Assembly: GCA_025997755.1 (NCBI GenBank)
Contig: BNVA01000064.1
Span: forward strand, 1 to 10,427
Reading direction: 5' to 3'
DNA length: 10,427 bases
DNA from: Spirochaetia bacterium
GTDB lineage: Bacteria; Spirochaetota; Spirochaetia; Treponematales; Breznakiellaceae
Below the pieces are notes generated by a model. The model searched no databases. It saw only the letters and a list, made by a program, of their open reading frames with translations, and was not told the DNA's origin. Numbering within the stretch: position 1 is the first letter of the stretch; each line of letters opens with the position of its first letter. Below, one piece after another: positions 5,365 through 10,427 of this stretch. Both the position numbers and the translations under genes were made by a program.

Positions 5365-5615
5365 CTGGCATCGTTTACGCTTATTCCCGCGTCGTTTCTT
5401 GCACAGCTTGTAAATATAAAAACATCTTTTCCGCGCAGCGATATATTGACAAGAACCTCCATCTCGCCGTCCGCGAAAGTTTTTACCTCAAGCGCGTTTA
5501 TACCGTCAATACTTTTGTTAGACGCAATGCTGGTATATTTTTTTAAATATTCCAAAACTTTTACCGCGTAACTTCGCATGGAGCGTGTAGCCGTAACTAC
5601 GAATTCATTTCTCAT
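5343..5615 (-). pseudogene. prs: Mirrored prs 5' fragment (83 codons)
   Basis: This is the second pass through the start of prs, from ATG 5613-5615 to about 5365 (residues 1-83). It then runs into the reverse strand of the loop, adding S-F-S-T-V-L-T before a stop. It differs from the left copy at two positions: codon 18 is GTA (V) here and GCA (A) there; codon 19 is AAA here and AAG there. The gene is not independently functional; it is a product of the inversion. Confidence 0.9.
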
Positions 5616-5637
5616 ACATTCCTCCAAAACTTTTGTA

Positions 5638-7050
5638 TTAACAATACTTAATTATTTTATCGCGCAGCAATTTTATCTGATATCTTACTTCTTCCGGCGC
5701 AGGCCCTCCGGGCAGCTTCCTTGCTTTGACGGCGGTGAGCGGAGAAAGGGCGGCATACACATCATCCTCAAACAGGCTTGAGCGGTCTTTAAACTGTGTA
5801 AGCGTCCTCTGCGAAAGTTCATTTTGTCCCGCCTCAATGCAGTCCCGAACAAGCAGTGCGGCTTTTTCGTGCGCCGTACGGAAAGGCATACCTTTCTTTA
5901 CAAGATATTCCGCAGCGTCGGTTGCCTCCAAAAAGCCGCCTTTTACAGCCTGTGCCATACGATCCTCCCTAAAACCGGCGCTTGAAATCATACCGCCGAA
6001 CATACGCAGGCAATTTTCCACAGTGTCCAGACTATCGAAAAGCGCTTCCTTGTCTTCCTGCAGATCCTTATTGTAGGCGTACGGCAGCCCCTTTAACAGG
6101 GTGAGGAGGGTAACAAGGTTACCGGTTGTACGTCCTGCCTTGCCCCGTATCAGCTCGGCAAAATCGGGATTTTTTTTCTGCGGCATTATCGACGAACCGG
6201 TACTCCACTCTTCGGAAAGGTCAATAAATTTGAATTCTTCACTCGCCCATATCACAATATCTTCGCAAAACCGCGACAAATGAGTCTGCGTCAGCGCACA
6301 ATCTGCGGCAAGCTCCACGGCAAAATCACGGTCGGCTACGGTATCCATCGAATTAAGCGATACCCCTGAAAAACCAAGTTCCGCCGCAACAAAAGCGCGG
6401 TCAAGGTCTAGCGTAGTACCCGCCAAAGCTCCCGCGCCCAGAGGACAGATATCGAACCTTTGTACTGCATCGGCGAAACGGCTCTCATCGCGGCGCAGCG
6501 CACAAGCCCATGCGGTAAGATGATAGCCAAGCGTTACCGGCTGCGCTCTTTGCAGGTGGGTGTATCCGGGCATTATAGTTTCCGTATGCTCCTCTGCCCT
6601 ATCCAAGATAGCATTGATCGTTCCGTCAAGCTCCGCAATAAGCTCGTCGGTACGCCGTTTTAGATATAGGCGGGTATCCACCGCCACCTGATCGTTACGG
6701 CTGCGTCCGGCGTGAACTGCCCGTCCGGCATCTCCCAGCCTATCCGTCAAAACGCCCTCAATAAACGAGTGAATATCTTCATAGGATGAGTCGATTTCAA
6801 GGCTGCCATCGTCCAACTCAATTTGAATTTTTTCAAGCTCCGCGTCTATACACTGTGCATCGTCCGCCGGTAAAATTCCCTGCTTTCCGAGCATTTTTAC
6901 ATGGGCGCGGCTGCCCATAATATCTTCTCTCGTCATACGTCCGTCAACCTTGATTGAAGACTGAAAAGCGAAAGCATCATCGGCAGGTTTGCGGGCAAGA
7001 CGTCCCGCCCACAGAACGCTATTTTTTTTAGAGCCGTTTTTTTTGTCCAT
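5638..7050 (-). CDS. argH: Argininosuccinate lyase, mirrored copy
   Basis: The 470-residue protein is identical to that at 3378-4790, with the same GSSIMPQKKNPD signature and conserved H165. It should be treated as the same gene read on the opposite strand of the inverted repeat and not as a paralogue. Confidence 0.93.
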   Translation of the reverse strand: MDKKNGSKKNSVLWAGRLARKPADDAFAFQSSIKVDGRMTREDIMGSRAHVKMLGKQGILPADDAQCIDAELEKIQIELDDGSLEIDSSYEDIHSFIEGVLTDRLGDAGRAVHAGRSRNDQVAVDTRLYLKRRTDELIAELDGTINAILDRAEEHTETIMPGYTHLQRAQPVTLGYHLTAWACALRRDESRFADAVQRFDICPLGAGALAGTTLDLDRAFVAAELGFSGVSLNSMDTVADRDFAVELAADCALTQTHLSRFCEDIVIWASEEFKFIDLSEEWSTGSSIMPQKKNPDFAELIRGKAGRTTGNLVTLLTLLKGLPYAYNKDLQEDKEALFDSLDTVENCLRMFGGMISSAGFREDRMAQAVKGGFLEATDAAEYLVKKGMPFRTAHEKAALLVRDCIEAGQNELSQRTLTQFKDRSSLFEDDVYAALSPLTAVKARKLPGGPAPEEVRYQIKLLRDKIIKYC

Positions 7051-7055
7051 GTCTA

Positions 7056-8075
7056 TTAATTAAAAGTATATACCGTTTTTTCGTTATAGTCGCGCTCCGG
7101 TCCAAAAATAGTGCTGGGAAAAGAAGGTTGATTTGGGGAATCGGGGTAGTGCTGAGTCTCAAGGCAAAAACCGGAATTCGCTCCGTAAACCGCGCCGTCC
7201 TTTCCAAGAGTTTCCGTAATACTGCCGCCAGCATAAAACTGCAAACCGGGTTGAGTTGTAAATAAATGCATCGTTCTGCCGGATTCTCTTTCAAACACTT
7301 CCGCCGCCGGACGCAGATTTCCAAATTCGCCGTCAATCACAAAACAGTGATCATAGCCGTTATCCGCCGTTACCGCGTTTATCGCCCTGCGGCTTGTAAA
7401 ATCAAAAGGCGTACCCTTAACCGGCAGAATCTCGCCTGTGGGAATTAAAGTTTTATCGACCGGAATATAGCTTGATGAAAAAAGTTTTAGCTCGTGATCC
7501 AGAATCTTGCCGTTTCCTTCGCCCGCAAGATTAAAATAAGCGTGATTTGTCAAATTCACAGGACAATTTTTATCCACGGTCGCCTTGTATTCGGCAATCA
7601 CCTCGTTTGCTTTCGTTAAACCATAAGTAACAACGGCGTGCAGATGACCCGGGTACCCCTCATCACCATCTGGACTATCAAGCTCGAAACGGGCAAAAAT
7701 TTCGCCATTGTCTTTGTAAGCCTCGCCTTTCCACAATCTTTTGTCAAAACCATGCCTGCCGCCATGCAGACTATTTTTTCCGTTGTTCTTTGGCAGGTTG
7801 TACTCACAACCGTCAAGCGTAAACTTGCCGTCATTTACACGATTTGCAAACCGCCCTATGGTCGCCCCGAAATAACCCTTTTGCGTATAACCCTGCAATG
7901 TGGAGTATCCCAATAAAATATCATCGCGCTCACCTTTGGCAGATGGAACAAGAAGTTCCGTCCACGCCGCGCCGTATTCACTTATACAGAGCCGCAAATC
8001 CCCGGCGCTCAAAATAAGCAAATGAGTCTTTTTACCGTTGGAAAGCGTCCCGAATGTTTTTCGTGTAATTTTCAT
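7056..8075 (-). CDS. galM: Aldose 1-epimerase, mirrored copy
   Basis: The 339-residue protein is identical to that at 2353-3372, including H104, H178, D242 and E306. It is the same gene repeated by the inverted-repeat structure. Confidence 0.92.
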   Translation of the reverse strand: MKITRKTFGTLSNGKKTHLLILSAGDLRLCISEYGAAWTELLVPSAKGERDDILLGYSTLQGYTQKGYFGATIGRFANRVNDGKFTLDGCEYNLPKNNGKNSLHGGRHGFDKRLWKGEAYKDNGEIFARFELDSPDGDEGYPGHLHAVVTYGLTKANEVIAEYKATVDKNCPVNLTNHAYFNLAGEGNGKILDHELKLFSSSYIPVDKTLIPTGEILPVKGTPFDFTSRRAINAVTADNGYDHCFVIDGEFGNLRPAAEVFERESGRTMHLFTTQPGLQFYAGGSITETLGKDGAVYGANSGFCLETQHYPDSPNQPSFPSTIFGPERDYNEKTVYTFN

Positions 8076-8124
8076 TTCCTAAATTGTATCAAATCCGGCG
8101 TAGTTTGTGTAGTGATCACGGTGA

Positions 8125-8153
8125 TTGAAAAAAAGTAATAGGGAATGTAAAAT
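8125..8153 (+). promoter_or_regulatory. Promoter of mntA-hepT-pyrE, mirrored copy
   Basis: TTGAAA (8125-8130), 17 bases, TAAAAT (8148-8153), then the mntA ATG at 8160. Same site as 2275-2303, easier to read here because it is on the plus strand. Confidence 0.55.
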
Positions 8154-8159
8154 CCTATT

Positions 8160-8456
8160 ATGACTTTAGAGAATATCCCTAACAAATATCGTAATGATAT
8201 TAAATATGCTGTAGAATTTCTAAAAAATGAAGGGTGTTCTTCTGTTTTCCTTTTCGGTTCAATAGTTACAGGAAATACCAATGAATATTCTGATATAGAC
8301 ATTGGTGTTAAAGGTTTGCCGCCTGATAAATTTTTTTCCGCCGGAGGAAAGTTATATATGACCTTAGAAAATGATTTTGATTTTGTTGATTTCGACCGCG
8401 ACACTAATTTATATTCACTCCTCAATAAATTAGGTGAGGTTGTAGAAATTGAATAA
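8160..8456 (+). CDS. mntA: MntA-type nucleotidyltransferase antitoxin, mirrored copy
   Basis: The 98-residue protein is identical to that at 1972-2268, with the GSX10DXD nucleotidyltransferase signature. Its TAA (8454-8456) lies inside the first codons of the toxin frame, which starts at TTG 8449. Confidence 0.86.
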   Translation: MTLENIPNKYRNDIKYAVEFLKNEGCSSVFLFGSIVTGNTNEYSDIDIGVKGLPPDKFFSAGGKLYMTLENDFDFVDFDRDTNLYSLLNKLGEVVEIE

Positions 8457-9480
8457 CCATCTTGTTGAAAAAATAAACAATGAAATAACCCGTATTGACA
8501 AATTGTTCAATGATGCAGAACCCTTATTTACACTTTGCAAAATTAAAGAACCGGATTTTATTATAGCATCTGCGACAGCGTTATTATTACACTCTTTCTA
8601 CAATGGTATAGAAAGTATTGCGCTTATAGTATTAAAAAATATTGATGGACAAATACCAAGTGATGCTCGATGGCACAAGGCACTATTTGAAACATTATTT
8701 ATAGAGAACGACAAAAGAAAAAATATTTTAAGAAAAGAAATTAAAGAACCGCTTGAGAAATACTTGTATTTTCGTCATTTTATACGACATTCGTATGGAT
8801 CAGAAATAGATTGGGAACAATTAAATCCTCTAATAAATAATGTAAAAGATATGTGGGCTATGATAAAAGAAGATTTTAAGGTATTCATCATGGAAGACAC
8901 TGTTTCAATCTTAAAAGAATGCGGTGCGTTGCTGGAGGGGCATTTTTTGCTTTCGTCCGGCAGACACTCGGACAAGTATTTTCAATGTGCAAGGCTTTTA
9001 CAGTACCCAGACCGTGCGGAAAAAGTGCTGCGTCCCGTTGCGGATAAAATACTTGCCGATATTTCGGCTGGTGTTTTACCAAAAATTGATGCCGTTGTAG
9101 GTCCGGCTATGGGCGGCATTGTCGTAGCCTATGAGCTTGGACGGCTGTTAAGGCTTCCGGCATTTTTTACGGAGCGCAACGAAGAAGGAAAAATGAGTCT
9201 TAGGCGCGGTTTTGAAGTGCGTCAAGGCGAAAATATACTGATTGCAGAAGATGTCGTAACAACAGGAAAATCTTCGCTTGAAAGCATTGCCGTGCTGGAA
9301 GCGGCGGGCGCAAAAACGCAGGCTATAGCCTGCGTTGTAGACCGCAGGGAAAAAAACATAACGCTTGAACTGCCGTTATACGCATCGGCAAAGGTGAGCG
9401 CGTCAAACTTCGACAAAAACGACTGTGAGCTTTGTAAACAGGGTATTCCTTTTGTAAAACCCGGCTCCCGAAAGTTGTAG
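8449..9480 (+). CDS. pyrE: HepT-like HEPN toxin fused to PyrE, mirrored copy
   Basis: The 343-residue fusion is identical to that at 948-1979. On this strand the domain boundary can be read directly: the HEPN part ends around 8889 and the ATG at 8890-8892 begins the OPRT part. The absence of any stop between the domains is the same on both arms, but since the arms probably derive from the same reads this is not independent confirmation. Confidence 0.9.
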   Translation: MNNHLVEKINNEITRIDKLFNDAEPLFTLCKIKEPDFIIASATALLLHSFYNGIESIALIVLKNIDGQIPSDARWHKALFETLFIENDKRKNILRKEIKEPLEKYLYFRHFIRHSYGSEIDWEQLNPLINNVKDMWAMIKEDFKVFIMEDTVSILKECGALLEGHFLLSSGRHSDKYFQCARLLQYPDRAEKVLRPVADKILADISAGVLPKIDAVVGPAMGGIVVAYELGRLLRLPAFFTERNEEGKMSLRRGFEVRQGENILIAEDVVTTGKSSLESIAVLEAAGAKTQAIACVVDRREKNITLELPLYASAKVSASNFDKNDCELCKQGIPFVKPGSRKL

Positions 9481-9969
9481 CTAGTCCATCCTAAATCCTA
9501 TGGTTTTTTTCGGTGGCGGCGGACTCTCAAGCAGATTGTTCAATGCAATTATTACATTGTTTACACGTTTATCATTTTTTTCGATATAAAGCATAAGCAA
9601 TTTACGCAATTCAGCGATCTGGTCGCTTGTATCGGTTTGTTTAAGCCAATAATGCCTCATTTTGACAAAAATCCGCATTATCTGGATATTTATGTCTGAT
9701 GCAATGGGGCTTTTTAAGACGCTGGATAACATCAAAATACCGTGTTCGGTAAAAGCGTAAGGCTTATATTTTCGGCTGTCATTGCTAAAGGTCACAGAAT
9801 GTGACCTTAAAGTTAGCCATTCCTCGTCGGTTAACCGGAACATAAAATCTGACGGGAAGCGTTCAATATTACGTTTAACCGCTTGATTCAAAACCTTTGT
9901 CTCAACCTCGTAGAGCCGTGATAAGTCGCTGTCAAGCATGATTTTGTAATCGCGCACCGTGTAGATCAT
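9481..9969 (-). CDS. ORF6N-domain protein, mirrored copy
   Basis: The 162-residue protein is identical to that at 459-947, with the same missing extreme N-terminus and head-to-head abutment with the permease fragment. Confidence 0.83.
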   Translation of the reverse strand: MIYTVRDYKIMLDSDLSRLYEVETKVLNQAVKRNIERFPSDFMFRLTDEEWLTLRSHSVTFSNDSRKYKPYAFTEHGILMLSSVLKSPIASDINIQIMRIFVKMRHYWLKQTDTSDQIAELRKLLMLYIEKNDKRVNNVIIALNNLLESPPPPKKTIGFRMD

Positions 9970-9972
9970 GTT

Positions 9973-10209
9973 TTGTATTTGCTTATTATGCGAGGCACGC
10001 CGCTTATCCTGCAGCTTATCTTTATTTACTTTGCGCCTAAATATCTTTATTCATTTTTGTATGATTCACTTTCAAATATAGTTTTATCGGAAGCTTTTTG
10101 GACTGTTATCAGAACATTGTTATCTTACAATCGTTTTACGGCGGTTATTATTTCATTTGTTTTAAACTACGCGGCGTACTTTGCGGAGATTTACATGCGA
10201 GGTATTTAA
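9973..10209 (+). pseudogene. Amino-acid ABC transporter permease fragment, mirrored copy
   Basis: Identical to the fragment at 219-455. Here the decayed continuation can be read on the plus strand: TAA 10207-10209, TAT CTT CCT, TAA 10219-10221, GGG CAG TAT, which keeps the register of the family's G-I-x-S-I-P-K-G-Q-Y. Homology then fades toward the adapter-bearing tip. Confidence 0.73.
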
Positions 10210-10394
10210 TATCTTCCTTAAGGGCAGTATGCGCTTTATAACTTTGGTCAGTATTATTTTTTTTTATGCTCTTTGAGCGAGTTATCAATTTTAACTTTTG
10301 TGTTAATCTGTTTATTCATATTTGTTTTTTCTTTTTTTTTTCTGAAGAGGGAAGGTGGAGTAGAAGGGGGGGTAAGTTGTTGGGATTCCAGGGG

Positions 10395-10427
10395 TTTTTT
10401 TTTTTTTTTTTTTCAAGCAGAAGACGG
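10395..10427 (+). other. Mirrored Illumina P7 adapter end plus poly-T
   Basis: Nineteen T residues followed by CAAGCAGAAGACGG form the exact mirror of bases 1-33. The presence of the same adapter at both tips shows that the contig was produced by traversing one assembled path on both strands. Confidence 0.95.

Larger units (their letters stand above)
5365..10427 (-). repeat. Right arm of the giant inverted repeat
   Basis: This is the reverse complement of bases 1-5063. It begins at C5365, inside antisense prs sequence, and ends with the mirrored poly-T and adapter. Because the arm repeats the same locus, its genes give no evidence of gene duplication in the organism. The annotation below lists both copies, but the right-arm entries only note what differs. 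Confidence 0.97.

Noticed and set aside
5365..5571. C-terminal extension of prs reading through to 5571
   Set aside because: After codon 184 the frame is the reverse complement of prs's own 5' part, so the residues are antisense translation and have no PRPP-synthetase motifs.
1..10427. A natural palindrome: hairpin-telomere replication intermediate, linear plasmid dimer or amplified inverted duplication
   Set aside because: Sequencing adapter sits at both tips, the turn lies inside a housekeeping gene with a non-palindromic 301-base spacer, and the arms are near-identical to the last base. A resolved telomere would give a spacer-free palindrome at a chromosome end.

Overview
This window is almost entirely one large inverted repeat. 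Bases 1-5063 reappear as their reverse complement at 5365-10427 (base i pairs with base 10428-i), and only 301 bases (5064-5364) are unpaired. The unpaired loop lies inside a housekeeping gene (prs). Both outer tips carry the end of the Illumina P7 adapter followed by a 19-base poly-A/poly-T run. The safest reading is that the sequence is a chimeric or mis-assembled contig that runs through one real locus of about 5.3 kb and then back along its opposite strand. It is unlikely to be a natural 10-kb palindrome. The genes on the right arm are the same genes seen again and should be counted once.

The real locus, read on the left arm, is laid out as follows. 1-33 is adapter plus poly-A, and 34-86 is C-rich, G-poor sequence that looks like read noise. 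180-455 (minus) is a broken amino-acid ABC transporter permease. 459-947 (plus) is an ORF6N-domain protein whose extreme N-terminus seems lost. 948-1979 (minus) is an unusual single reading frame joining a HepT-type HEPN ribonuclease-toxin domain to a complete orotate phosphoribosyltransferase (PyrE). 1972-2268 (minus) is its MntA-type nucleotidyltransferase antitoxin, overlapping the toxin by 8 bases. From 2353 a plus-strand operon-like set runs galM (aldose 1-epimerase), argH (argininosuccinate lyase) and prs (PRPP synthetase), with gaps of 5 and 22 bases; prs is cut at base 5364 by the inversion junction.

The main biological interest is the MntA / HepT-PyrE unit. The antitoxin has the GSX10DXD signature. 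The toxin has the RX4HXY motif, including the tyrosine that MntA-family enzymes AMPylate. The toxin domain runs without a stop into PyrE, and base composition changes sharply near the join (28% G+C in a 60-base toxin stretch, 48% in a 60-base PyrE stretch). This suggests that an AT-rich toxin-antitoxin module landed directly upstream of pyrE. A weak internal ribosome site and ATG at the domain boundary could still give free PyrE. PyrE consumes PRPP, which the nearby prs product makes.

The organism is a bacterium of moderate G+C using TTG and ATG starts. The combination of ORF6N protein, the Prs type (GLWVHFKS...YQLHSDKS) and the permease suggests a host-associated spirochaete such as a Treponema relative, but this is from memory of the families and is weak.
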